Positions 23,180 to 32,800 of a stretch of DNA of 46,128 nt are shown piece by piece (the first letter of the stretch is position 1; each line of letters begins with the position of its first letter). The position numbers were made by a program, and so were the translations under genes. The stretch spans positions 1 to 46,128 of the forward strand of contig NZ_BAEV01000020.1 in assembly GCF_000246895.1 (NCBI RefSeq), written 5' to 3'. Origin of the DNA: Clostridium arbusti SL206 (lineage in GTDB: Bacteria; Bacillota; Clostridia; Clostridiales; Clostridiaceae). A model generated the notes under the pieces. That model saw only the letters and a program-made list of their open reading frames with translations. It did no database searches and was not told the origin of the DNA.

Positions 23180-24496
23180 TTAAGCCCTGTTACTGTATTC
23201 AGTAGAGGTTTTGGTTTTAAGATAATTGATGCAGACACTTAAAGTGTCTTTGCTGCCTACTAAGCCTCCTTTTGTTATTATAGGTTTATTGTCAAAAACT
23301 CCGCCTATTACTCTGCCGTAGATAGCCAGTGGAATAACTTCATCTTTTACATCTATGCCATCTGCCTTTATTTTGTTGCAAAAGTCTTCTGTAACATCAC
23401 CACCGGAAGTATAGACACTTCCAATTTTATTTCCCAGATTTTCAATTACAAGATAAAGTATTTCAGCAATAGCACTGGTTATTAAATTGGAGCACTGCTT
23501 CTTATTGAGATTATAATTTTTTTCTATTTCAACAAAATCCAGTACATCTTTTTCATCAGTTGTAGTAGTAATAATTAAAATATTGTAATTAGCTTCTCTA
23601 TTAACAATTTCATTAACAATCCTGTTTATTTCCTCAGACTTCTTATTCTCCTGAAGGAAATTTAGTGTATTCGTTTTCATGATTAGCGGATTATATTTTA
23701 CTTTAAGATAGTTTATCTGTTCCCTTGTAAGATTACTAGCACTTCCAATACCGCATAATACTTTTTCACGGGTCTTCAATTTTTCGTCTTTTTTATAGTA
23801 CATATTTGCGGCAGCGGCAGTAAAAGGACCGGGATCTACGGATATGAATTTAACTTTGCTTTCCACAGAAGCTTTGGCAATTTCATTGATATCGTTATTA
23901 GTGCAGGCATCAATGACAATAATTCTATTCTTATGCTGTGCATTTTTTAGTATTTCCTGTTTTATAACATCAGATCCCTTAAGCACTTTGTCTAGAGGTA
24001 TAAAACCTATCTTATATTTACTCTGTTTTTTTACTATTTCAGTAATCTTAGAGGTGTTCACAGGAGAAGTAGGATCTTTCACTACTTCAGTTTTTTCTAA
24101 AGGAACACCATTAACCAGTAAAAGATCACCTATACTTACTCGACCAGAGTCTGGAAAGGAGGCAACAACAATAGCTGTAATATCACTGCCAAGGCTTTCA
24201 ATTATGCTATCTATTTCATAGCCTACATTTCCTCTTAAGGTGGAATCAATTCTCTTACTAAAAAATATGTTTTCTTTATCTGTAAATAGATTTACTGCAT
24301 CTTTAACTTTTTTATAGGCATCTTCAGGGGCAAGGCCTCTGCTATTAGTGGTAATACTTAACACATCAAAATCTTTAAATTTATATAAATCTGATTCCTG
24401 TAGCAGAGTTCCTACCTTTAAACCATTTTTGGCAAGCAGGGCTCCTGTATCATTGGCTCCGGTTAAATCATCTGCAATAATTACTGTCTTTAACAT
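23180..24496 (-). CDS. Four-carbon acid sugar kinase (DUF1537 family)
   Basis: 438 residues from ATG 24496 (AGAGGATTAT upstream; the ORF could begin five codons earlier at a weaker start). N-terminal sugar-binding domain with TVIIADDLTGANDTGALL and FFSKRIDSTLRGNVGYEIDS; C-terminal nucleotide-binding domain with YTSGGDVTEDFC and GRVIGGVFDNKPIITKGGLVG. The DUF1537 family phosphorylates D-threonate, D-erythronate and related acids at C4. Together with the PdxA2-type gene just upstream this fits threonate 4-phosphate metabolism. Which four-carbon acid is used cannot be read from the sequence. Confidence 0.9.
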   Translation of the reverse strand: MLKTVIIADDLTGANDTGALLAKNGLKVGTLLQESDLYKFKDFDVLSITTNSRGLAPEDAYKKVKDAVNLFTDKENIFFSKRIDSTLRGNVGYEIDSIIESLGSDITAIVVASFPDSGRVSIGDLLLVNGVPLEKTEVVKDPTSPVNTSKITEIVKKQSKYKIGFIPLDKVLKGSDVIKQEILKNAQHKNRIIVIDACTNNDINEIAKASVESKVKFISVDPGPFTAAAANMYYKKDEKLKTREKVLCGIGSASNLTREQINYLKVKYNPLIMKTNTLNFLQENKKSEEINRIVNEIVNREANYNILIITTTTDEKDVLDFVEIEKNYNLNKKQCSNLITSAIAEILYLVIENLGNKIGSVYTSGGDVTEDFCNKIKADGIDVKDEVIPLAIYGRVIGGVFDNKPIITKGGLVGSKDTLSVCINYLKTKTSTEYSNRA

Positions 24497-24601
24497 ATAA
24501 TCCTCTCCCATCTTTACAATATATTTAAAGTATTAAAACTCTCAAATAGTTATGCTGAATTTTAAGTAGATTAAGTTCATCTGATTATAATGATTTAGTG
24601 A

Positions 24602-25618
24602 TTAATTGTCTTTAATATTTTCAGCTAAAAAACCTGGTCCGTATTTCGCTGCCAGCAAAATAGCTTCTATCATGCTTACTTCACTTACTTTTCCTGTACC
24701 AGCTATGTCAAAGGCGGTGCCGTGATCTACAGAGGTACGTAAAAAAGGCATGTTATTAGTTAAGGAAATTGTTCTTTCAAAGTCCACCATCTTTGTGGCA
24801 ATATGCCCCTGATCATGATAGAGGGAAAGAACTGCATCATATTTTCCAAGTAAGGCCTGATGAAATACTGAGTCAGCACCAATGGGACCATTTATATCCA
24901 CTCCTTTTTCACGAAGACTTTCAACGGCAGGAGAGATGTATTTTACTTCCTCATCTCCAAAAAGACCGTGTTCTCCGGAATGAGGGTTTAGTCCTGCAAT
25001 AGCCATGTGTGGATTTTCAATGCCAAGTACCTTAAGAGCCTTTTCACAGCGAATTGTAAATTCTTCTATGCCTTCCTGTGTAATTAAATCACAGGCATCT
25101 CTTAGAGATACATGTCTGCTGTAGAAAAACACTTTTAGACCTTTTACCTCAAACATGGTTAGAGGATTCTTTGTATGGGTAAGACTTTCCAGTACTTCTG
25201 TATGACCTATATAAGGTACCCCTGCACTTTTAAAGGATTCTTTATTTAAAGGAGTGGTTGCAATAGCTGCAACTTTTTTGTCCATAGCTAACTTTATGGC
25301 ATAGGAAAGATAGTCAAAAGCTGCCTGACCGCATTGTGCCTGAACTTTTCCAAACTTTAAAGTACTAATGTCAATATTATTTAAATCAATAAAATCTATA
25401 GTGCCAAAGCTGTATTTACCTTCATCTGGCACTGATACAGCATTTAACTCAAGAGAAATATTTGTTATAGTAAGAGCCTTATCTAAAACTCCTTTATCCC
25501 CTATAACAATAGGATTACATACTTCATAAACTTTTCTGTTTTTAAGAGCCTTAACTACGATTTCAGGTCCTACTCCTGCAGGATCCCCTAGGGTAATAGC
25601 AATAATTGGTTTTGTCAT
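24602..25618 (-). CDS. pdxA2: PdxA2-type 4-phospho-threonate/erythronate dehydrogenase
   Basis: 338 residues from ATG 25618 (GGAAGAG upstream); the longer open frame would overlap the DeoR gene. PdxA family features: [17 protein letters not shown] at the N-terminus, metal-binding His residues in YIGHTEVL and [11 protein letters not shown], plus [16 protein letters not shown]. PdxA makes a B6 precursor, but beside a DUF1537 kinase and a GntP permease the PdxA2 role is favoured: NAD-dependent oxidation and decarboxylation of 4-phospho-D-threonate to dihydroxyacetone phosphate. This would make the operon a short, complete route into glycolysis. No other B6 genes are in view. Confidence 0.92.
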   Translation of the reverse strand: MTKPIIAITLGDPAGVGPEIVVKALKNRKVYEVCNPIVIGDKGVLDKALTITNISLELNAVSVPDEGKYSFGTIDFIDLNNIDISTLKFGKVQAQCGQAAFDYLSYAIKLAMDKKVAAIATTPLNKESFKSAGVPYIGHTEVLESLTHTKNPLTMFEVKGLKVFFYSRHVSLRDACDLITQEGIEEFTIRCEKALKVLGIENPHMAIAGLNPHSGEHGLFGDEEVKYISPAVESLREKGVDINGPIGADSVFHQALLGKYDAVLSLYHDQGHIATKMVDFERTISLTNNMPFLRTSVDHGTAFDIAGTGKVSEVSMIEAILLAAKYGPGFLAENIKDN

Positions 25619-25661
25619 TTTCAATCTCTTCCTTTCTGAATATATAATATAGGGTGTAAAT

Positions 25662-26423
25662 CTAAACAAATACGCAGTTATCAATATTGAATTTATTAAA
25701 ATCCTCTATGAGGTTTTTTGAGTGCCTGTCAACAATAATTCCCGTTAACATTTTGAAAGGCTGTACTTTTACCATACTTTTCTTTTGGTATTTATCACTG
25801 CTGGTAAGTAAAAAACTTTTTTTACTTACATTTATGAAACTGTTCTTTAGATACATCTTTTCAACATTGGTGCTCATAAAACCATTTTCCATATCAAAGG
25901 CATCACAGCCTAAAAAACAGGCATCCACATTGTATTTTTCAACTTCCCTACAGGTTTCAATTCCAGTACATTGCTTTGACTTCATGGAAACTTTTCCTCC
26001 AAGAAGGGTAACATCTATATTGGGAAAATTACTTAAAAACACACCTACTTTTAAATCATTGGTAATGACCTTTAAATTTTCAATGCTTTTTATACACTTA
26101 GCCATTTCCATTATGGTGGTACCTGCATCCAATATAATTGTGGAATTAGCCTTTACAAACTCACTGGCTTTTTTTCCTATTAAGTACTTTTCATCCATCA
26201 TAGATTTTTCCTTTTCAAAATAACTTTTTTCTCTAATTATATTGCTTTTGATTATAGCTCCACCAAAAGTCCTGTCTATAAGCTGCTGACTTTCTAAAAA
26301 TCCCAGATCTTTTCTTATAGTTACCTCAGATACATCTAATCTTTGGGATAGCTCCAAAACGGTTACATTTTTGTGCCTGAGAATATAATCATATATTTTT
26401 TCTCTTCTCTCCAAAGCAAACAT
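25662..26423 (-). CDS. DeoR/GlpR family transcriptional regulator
   Basis: 253 residues from ATG 26423, with GGGAGGT 9 bases upstream; the open frame extends 23 codons further into the family C element and is not a likely start. N-terminal winged helix ([37 protein letters not shown]) and C-terminal sugar-phosphate-sensing DeoR domain ([31 protein letters not shown]). It probably represses the downstream pdxA2-kinase-permease genes and is released by a phosphorylated sugar acid. First gene of the operon; 43 bases separate it from pdxA2. Its leader carries a family C element. Confidence 0.92.
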   Translation of the reverse strand: MFALERREKIYDYILRHKNVTVLELSQRLDVSEVTIRKDLGFLESQQLIDRTFGGAIIKSNIIREKSYFEKEKSMMDEKYLIGKKASEFVKANSTIILDAGTTIMEMAKCIKSIENLKVITNDLKVGVFLSNFPNIDVTLLGGKVSMKSKQCTGIETCREVEKYNVDACFLGCDAFDMENGFMSTNVEKMYLKNSFINVSKKSFLLTSSDKYQKKSMVKVQPFKMLTGIIVDRHSKNLIEDFNKFNIDNCVFV

Positions 26424-26459
26424 AATTTTTGTACCTCCCGAGCCTAGTCTGTTAGTATA

Positions 26460-26650
26460 TTTAACCTGACTAACTTGCTGTAAGACTCCCACGCACTCTG
26501 TGAAAGCGATTCACACAAAATCAAAAAAAAGATTTTGGTTCTCTGCTTTTCTTCAAGTGGGAGTCTAACGCCAAGTAATCCATGCATTCGCAGTTCTAAA
26601 ATTCAGATGGGGTAAAAGAATCCCCACCTGAATTAAGAACTTGCTTCAAT
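26460..26650 (-). repeat. Family C structured element with one inner module, in the DeoR gene leader
   Basis: Reads on the minus strand from ATTGAAGCAAGTTCTTAATT to CAAGTTAGTCAGGTTAAA. Near-perfect 5' hairpin (GGTGGGG/CCCCATC core), outer stem ACTTGGCGTTAGACTCCCAC / GTGGGAGTCTTACAGCAAGT, one module with AAAATC/GATTTT and TGTGAA/TTCACA stems. It ends 36 bases before the DeoR start codon, in sense orientation. The remaining gap to 26939 is AT-rich with no ORF; TATAAT at 26897-26902 may be the promoter of the next gene. Confidence 0.7.
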
Positions 26651-26939
26651 AATCTTGAAAGTAATCTAATAACCATGCAGTTTATTAAATGCTTTCAATG
26701 TGTTTCATTTTCTTTCTTTATAGATATATGAAGGTGATGGGGAAGATATGATAAAAATATGGTTGTAATTTAGAATAGAAATAATGTTTTAGTTAAAAAT
26801 TTATTTTAAAGACTTTGTGTTAAAAATAGAATGAAATAAAGAATATTTAGCTGATTCTAGATAGATGTATTATTTTAATTAAAGAAGTAAATATGGTATA
26901 ATAACACTAGGGAAATTTAAAACAAAGGCAGTGATAAGA

Positions 26940-27845
26940 TTGGCAAATGAGAAGATAAAATGGCATCCAGCCTTTGCGGCAGCAATACAGCTTGAACTAA
27001 AAGAATATAGAAAAGAATTAGAATTTCAAACAGAATATCAACTGACAGATGAGCCTTTAAGAATAGATGTATTAGTTATAAAGAAGCTTAAGGATATAGA
27101 AATAACTAAGTCTATAGGTAGAATATTCAGAAAATACAATATATTTGAATACAAATCACCAACAGATTATATATCAATTGATGACTATTATAAAGTAAAA
27201 GCTTATGCATATTTGTATAAGGCATTATCAGAAGGAACAAATAGTATAGACATAAAAGAATTAACTATAACATTGACTTCAAATAAATATCCTAGAAAAT
27301 TAATAGACTACCTAAAAGATGAACAAGAGGCTGTAGTAGAAAAAAAGGAAGATGGTATATATTATATAAGAAATACAGATATAGAAACACAACTTTTGAT
27401 ATCAAAAGAATTGGATTATAACGATACTAAATATTTAAAATTACTTCAAATACAACACGAAAATAAAAATATGATAAATAACTGGATAATAGAATACATT
27501 AACAATATGAAAAATCCGTTATATGCGGTGATAATGAATGTACTTGCAGAAGTAAATCCAAATGAGTTATTGGAGGTGTATAAAGATATGGGAAAAGCAA
27601 AATTGAATGAAAGTAATAGAGAATTTCTACTTGATATGATGAAAAAGCTTGACCTTGATAAAAAGCTTAAAGAAGAAGGAATCCAAGAAGGAATCAAAGA
27701 GGGTAGGGAAGAAGGAATTAGGCAATTAATACTAAAACAATACCATAAAGGACTCTCAATAGAATATATAGCAGATATAAATGATATTAAAATAGAATAT
27801 GTAAAGAAAATAGTATCAGATGCCTCATCCACAGCACAAAGTTAG
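26940..27845 (+). CDS. PD-(D/E)XK nuclease-like protein with Rpn-type C-terminal tail
   Basis: About 301 residues. Start taken at TTG 26940 (AAAGG 11 bases upstream, giving an N-terminus ANEKIKWHPAF); a GTG three codons earlier is too close to that site. Core residues resemble PD-(D/E)XK: EPLRIDVLVIKK (Asp) and NIFEYKSPTDYI (E-x-K). The tail, an EEG/KEG-rich linker plus LSIEYIADINDIKIEYVKKI, has the same design as the Rpn-type proteins at 1-198 and 8459. Such proteins are common in clostridia and often misnamed. Function is likely nuclease activity on DNA. A family B palindrome starts 30 bp after its stop. Confidence 0.78.
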   Translation: MANEKIKWHPAFAAAIQLELKEYRKELEFQTEYQLTDEPLRIDVLVIKKLKDIEITKSIGRIFRKYNIFEYKSPTDYISIDDYYKVKAYAYLYKALSEGTNSIDIKELTITLTSNKYPRKLIDYLKDEQEAVVEKKEDGIYYIRNTDIETQLLISKELDYNDTKYLKLLQIQHENKNMINNWIIEYINNMKNPLYAVIMNVLAEVNPNELLEVYKDMGKAKLNESNREFLLDMMKKLDLDKKLKEEGIQEGIKEGREEGIRQLILKQYHKGLSIEYIADINDIKIEYVKKIVSDASSTAQS

Positions 27846-27872
27846 ATTATATTAAGACATTTAAATTAAAAT

Positions 27873-28523
27873 CTACCCCAGGGGTGTAATAATTGCACCC
27901 TTTGTGCTGGAATAATCTATAAGTATTTTATTACCTATATAAGCATTAATAGAGGATGTATTTATAATTGTACTGCCACATTTTAAATAAGATAAAGCTG
28001 CTTTAGTAACATGAAACATAGGATATATATTTGTTCTAAAGGTATCATCTAGCTGTTCAGCAGAAATATCTTCAAGTCTAGTTTGTGGAAATTGTACGCC
28101 TGCATTATTAACTAATACATCTAAATGGCTAAAAGCAGAAATTGTTTCTTCAACGTTTTTTTTACAAAAAGATTCTTCTCTCAGGTCTCCAGATATTAAA
28201 ATGCATTTTCTGCCTTGGGCTTCTACTAATGCTTTTGTTTCTTTTGCATCTTTATGTTCATTAAGGTATACAATGGCGATATCGGCACCTTCTTTAGCAA
28301 AGGCTAAGGAAACGGCTCTTCCAATACCACTGTCACCACCGGTAATTAAAGCTACTTTATCTTTTAATTTTCCAGTACCAATATAATCGGGATTATCAAA
28401 GATTGGTCTTGGATGCATTAAGGTTTCAAGTCTAGGCTGTACAGATTGATGCTGAGGTGGAAATGCTATAGGTATTCTTTTACATTCTGTTTTATAACCT
28501 AAATATTTATAATATAGGGTCAT
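27873..28523 (-). pseudogene. SDR family oxidoreductase, 3'-truncated at a family B palindrome
   Basis: 216 residues with a normal start (ATG with AGGAGGAACAACG upstream) and an N-terminal extension PRPIFDNPDYIGTGKLKDK typical of YhdF/YhxC-type SDRs. Then TGGDSGIGRAVS (cofactor binding), NNAGVQ, active-site Ser in IINTSSINAY and Tyr/Lys in DYSSTKGAI. Full members are ~285-300 residues; here the frame runs into the palindrome right after ATT ATT, and the last residues TPLG are encoded by CACCCCTGGGG before TAG. About 70-80 C-terminal residues are missing, including the second half of the substrate pocket, so the enzyme is probably inactive. Confidence 0.85.
27874..27890. repeat. Family B palindrome at the SDR truncation point
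   Basis: TACCCCAGGGGTGTAAT; palindromic core ACCCCAGGGGT at 27875-27885. One arm supplies the last codons and stop of the truncated SDR frame; on the other side the nuclease-like gene ends 28 bp away. Confidence 0.85.
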
Positions 28524-28676
28524 CGTTGTTCCTCCTAGAAATTATATCATTTATATAATAATAGGATAAAAAATTAAGTTGGTTAAAATGAGTAACAATA
28601 TTGTTAATTATTTTAGCTAAAAAACATATTCTATTTACATAGCCCATTTTCCCATATATTGAATTAAGGGCAAAAT

Positions 28677-28704
28677 AAAAGCACTTCTGTTAGGAGTGCT
28701 TTTA
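28677..28704 (-). terminator. Hairpin terminator
   Basis: AAAAGCACTTCT pairs with AGGAGTGCTTTT (one G-U). T-runs on both strands. It probably serves the membrane protein gene at 28991-29587, ~290 bp away. Between 28705 and 28990 I see only AT-rich DNA. Confidence 0.65.
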
Positions 28705-28990
28705 CTATTGAAGATCTAATATATTCTTTTCAGTTCTCTTTATAAATATATCGTAGGTATAAGATACTATATTATCATATTAATTTGTCTAGTAGATATA
28801 AACATTTTATAGGTAATTATAAAGCAAAGAAATATGTCTAAGCACTCTATATTTTTGAATATGTATTGATGAATAATATGTTCCGCTTTCTTTATATATC
28901 CATAAACACTTGTAAATATCTATTAAACTAGGGTTATGTACGCTAATACTTAATAGAAAGACTTAAATTAGCAAAGACTATCAAATAATA

Positions 28991-29587
28991 CTAATGGGAA
29001 ATCTCTTTAAGGTACGCTAAAACCATATTTTTCTCATTTTCAGGGCAATAAATAGTATTAGTATTCCTTCCTATAGTATATATCTCAAGATCTTTATCAT
29101 TAATAACTGGATATACTGTTGAAGTAAAGTTACTGGCAAATAGTGCACCCACAATTCTATTAAGTCCTTCTTCATTAGCCTTAGATTTGATATTAGCAAC
29201 GGGTTTTCCAAGCTTCAATGTATTTGATGAACCTGAATATGGCACCTCAACATAGGTCATATTATACATTTTAAAATTATCAACTGCAGTATCACCATTT
29301 GCAAGTTCTCCCCAGTATACAACTTCCCCTGATTCTGCCATAACAACATCTTTGGAATTACGTTTGTTTCCTGCTCGCATCAAGCCAACCCAACCAACAG
29401 GAATTAATTCTACTAAGAGACTTATTATTAAAAAGATTATTGGAATAACAATGTAGCGTTTTTTAGGATTCTTTCCTTTACGCTTTTTAAGTTTCCATAT
29501 AATTATAAATATTACATTCAGTATTATAAAGAACAATGCTACAAAAAATAAAACGACCAGTATTAAGAAAAATGCTAATGCAACCAT
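28991..29587 (-). CDS. Membrane protein of unknown function, 198 aa
   Basis: Start at ATG 29587 (GGGGGAT upstream) rather than the in-frame start 22 codons earlier. Two strong membrane helices: residues ~2-32 (ALAFFLILVVLFFVALFFII) and ~47-67 (YIVIPIIFLIISLLVELIPV), separated by a basic loop KLKKRKGKNPKKR. The C-terminal ~125 residues are a soluble, mostly beta domain (GEVVYWGELANGDTAV, YVEVPYSGSSNTLKLG). I do not recognise the family. The loop charge suggests the C-terminal domain is outside the cell. Confidence 0.72.
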   Translation of the reverse strand: MVALAFFLILVVLFFVALFFIILNVIFIIIWKLKKRKGKNPKKRYIVIPIIFLIISLLVELIPVGWVGLMRAGNKRNSKDVVMAESGEVVYWGELANGDTAVDNFKMYNMTYVEVPYSGSSNTLKLGKPVANIKSKANEEGLNRIVGALFASNFTSTVYPVINDKDLEIYTIGRNTNTIYCPENEKNMVLAYLKEISH

Positions 29588-29675
29588 TAATCTATCCCCC
29601 TTGTATAATTTAAATATATAAAAAAGTATACCATAATATTCTACATAATCCATTATTACATATAAAATACATACT

Positions 29676-29706
29676 AAAAAAGCACCCTTTTTCAGAGTGC
29701 TTTTTA
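29676..29706 (-). terminator. Terminator of the ribbon-helix-helix gene
   Basis: AAAAAAGCACCC pairs with GAGTGCTTTTT with small mismatches; on the minus strand it directly follows the stop at 29707 and is followed by T6. Confidence 0.75.
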
Positions 29707-29862
29707 TTATTTATTGAGGTCAACTGCTTCTTCCTGCTCCACAAATTCTTTCATCATAGCATTTACCCAAGTTGAAACTCTAATGCCTTTCTTCTCAGCT
29801 ATTTTTATCAATCTTTCATAGATGTCAGGGCTTATTGTCATATTTGTTTTTCTTACTGCCAA
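29707..29862 (-). CDS. Ribbon-helix-helix (CopG/Arc type) protein, 51 aa
   Basis: Starts at TTG 29862 with GAGGTGAT 5 bases upstream. The protein reads (M)AVRKTNMTISPDIYERLIK, then AEKKGIRVSTWVNAMMKEF and an acidic tail. This is the RHH pattern: a short basic beta strand, then helix A and helix B with the G-x-x-x-S turn. Such proteins bind DNA as dimers; many are plasmid-copy regulators or antitoxins. No toxin gene is adjacent: the next genes are a sensor kinase upstream and a membrane protein downstream. Its terminator follows immediately. Confidence 0.78.
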   Translation of the reverse strand: MAVRKTNMTISPDIYERLIKIAEKKGIRVSTWVNAMMKEFVEQEEAVDLNK

Positions 29863-29895
29863 GTAAATCACCTCAGCTGAAAGTATTGACTTTAA

Positions 29896-32800
29896 TTATA
29901 TTTTAAAAATTATTGTTACTTTTGTTCCTTTATTTGGGATACTTTCAATTGACATATTAGTATTATACACATGTTTAAGCCTTTTTCTTATGTTTTTAAG
30001 ACCTACACCAGTTCCATCCGCAAGTTCTCCAGAAAGTACTGCATTGAGCTTATCCTCGCTCATACCTATGCCGTTGTCTTCAACAGTTAAGATATAATTG
30101 TTAATCTTTTGTTTACCACAAATAAGAATTTTTCCTCCATCAGGATTTTTTAGTATGCCATGTTTTAATGAATTTTCCACAAGAGGTTGTATGATAAAGG
30201 GAGGAACATATATATCATCATCTTTAATATCAAAGTCATAGTCTATTAATTCACCAAATCTAGATTTCTCAATATCTAAATAATTACGTGTAAATTCAAT
30301 TTCATCATATAGTAAAACTTCTTTCTTGCTGGAATCAAAATCAAAACTATGGCGTAAATACATAGATAATTTCTCTATAAGTTCAGCAGAAGCAGAGGGA
30401 TCAGTATAAGAATAGGCAGTAATAGTGTTTAGCACATTGAAAAGAAAATGAGGTTTAATTTGTGCCTGTAGAAAAGCCATTTCATTTTCTATGGAAGTAG
30501 TAACTGCTTGCTTTAAAGAGCAAAGTGTATCAATTCGAGCTCTTAGTTCTACAATATCGTAGGGTTCGAAAATACAGTCGTTAGCACCAACTTCAAAACT
30601 TTGTAGTACACTTTCTGACTGAATCATGGAAGTTATTATAATTACAGGAAGCTCTAATCTGGTATATTCTTTACGAATACGACTGCATATCTCAAAGCCG
30701 GAAATATCAGGTATTGCAGCTTCAACAATGACAACATCAATATTTTTTTCGTTTTCTATATATTTAAGTGCGTTTTTCGCTATTATAAATCCTTTAACTG
30801 AAAAACCAATTTGACTTAAAGCCTGGGAGATAGCTTTAATATTTGGAATATACTTAGCTATAATTACAGCAGTTTTATTAGCACCTTCTGTCGTAAAAGT
30901 GATAAGAGGAGTAATGATATTATTTTTACCCAGACTTTCAAAATTAGAAATACTATTTTCCTTTAGTAAATTCTCCTCAGATATATCTAAGGTAAAAGTA
31001 AATTTATATCCTGAATATGTAGGTTCTATACTAATAGTATTGTTGTGATTTTTCATAATATGTTTAATTATATATACACTAACACCTAAATTGTCAGGCA
31101 TAGTGGAATGTTTTTCACCATCCACAAAATGTCTTTGAATAAGTTCTATAGTCTCTAAAGGCATTCCTGAAGAATAAATATAAATATATACTTTTTTATG
31201 TTCAACCTTAGTTTCCACTAAGATATTATTTTTGTTCTCAGTGTGTTTAAGACATATATTAAAAAGATTGTAAATTACCCTAGAAATCCAGTATCTATCA
31301 GCATATACCGGAGGCGTTTCCTTAGAATTTTTTAGTGGAGTATAGACAATATTACTATGTATTAAGTAAGAATATTCGCTTGTTATACCTTTAAGCAGCT
31401 TAGAAATTGAAAAGGTTTCTTTATTAAATTTCAGTTCACCATACTGAAGTCTTGAATAGATCATAATATTATTCAGCATATCAAGTATATTTAAGCCGCT
31501 TAAATGAATCTCCTCTATAGCCTTAAGTCCTGGGGATTCAATGTGTTTATAAGTTGAAGCTCTAAATTTTTCTGTAGCCACTACAATGTTGTTAACTGGT
31601 GTTCTAAGTTCTTTTGAAATATTGCTAAGGAATTCATCTTTCACAGCGTTAAGATAGATTATCTGATCTAAAAGCTTCTTATTTTTATTATAGCTTCTAA
31701 TGTATTGTCTCCCTAAAACAAAAACAATACTGATCATAAGCGCGAAAATTCCAAAAGTGGATAGAGGGGTGTCCACAATTCTAAAAATATTATATGAATA
31801 CAAAATGTCGTTTAAAGCCAATGGTAAAAGGAAGGAAATGCCTATTAATATTGGTAAGGCATCTTTTTTGCCATCCTTGAATTCTGTAATCAAAGTAAAA
31901 ATAACAAAAGCTAAATATACAAAATGTAGCCAGCTAAAGTGATCTTGCAAAGCAGAAAAAGTATTTGTAGGGAATATTAAAGTTAATAATGAAAGACTTA
32001 AAGCAATAATTACTGCGATATGAGTTACTACTCCTATAATCTTTTGGGGAAAAATACTATTTATGTATAGAATAAAAGTTACACTGACCCAGTAGTTAAT
32101 AATTGCTCCAATGGTAAGGGAAAGATGAAAATTAATATTAGGAAAATAGTTTCCTACAGGATAATTATATGAAAAAAATCTTGATAATAGAATAATAAGT
32201 CCACATAAAGATATATACAAAAAACTCACATTCTTATTTCCTGTGAAAAAGACTGTAAGAAAAAAGCAAAATAAAATAAATGTACATCCAGATAGTAAAT
32301 CCAGAAAAAATATATTCCAATTATTAAGAAAAGCGATTTTTTCTTCCGAACCTATTACAATTGGTGATTTAAATCCCCCACGCCAGGTAGCATAATTTGA
32401 GACCTGAAAATTAATATAAAATTCATTAGAAGGAGACGTAAAATAAGTAATCAGTGGAAGATATTCAGCTTTACTGGCACTAGGATTAGATGAAACAATA
32501 CCATTGTGAGCTATTTCTTTCCCTGAAACAATTAATCTATAGGCTGTAGATTGAGAATTTATTTTTAAATATAGCTTTTCACCTTGCTTTGCTCTAACCT
32601 TTAAACGATAGGTGGCAAAACCATTTCCAGGAAGAGATTTTCCATGAAGTTTTATTCCATTCCAATAATTGGGTATTGATGTGGAGGCATCTTTAGAATA
32701 ATTTTTGTCATCAGAAATAAGCCTTTTCCAGTAAAAATTCCAATTGCCAGATAGTATTACAGAATTTTCTGTATTGGGATTCCAATTTGAAAGGTCAATG

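Noticed and set aside
24769-25002. 77-codon plus-strand ORF rich in His/Gln/Pro
   Set aside because: It lies fully inside pdxA2 on the opposite strand; its composition reflects the antisense of that gene.
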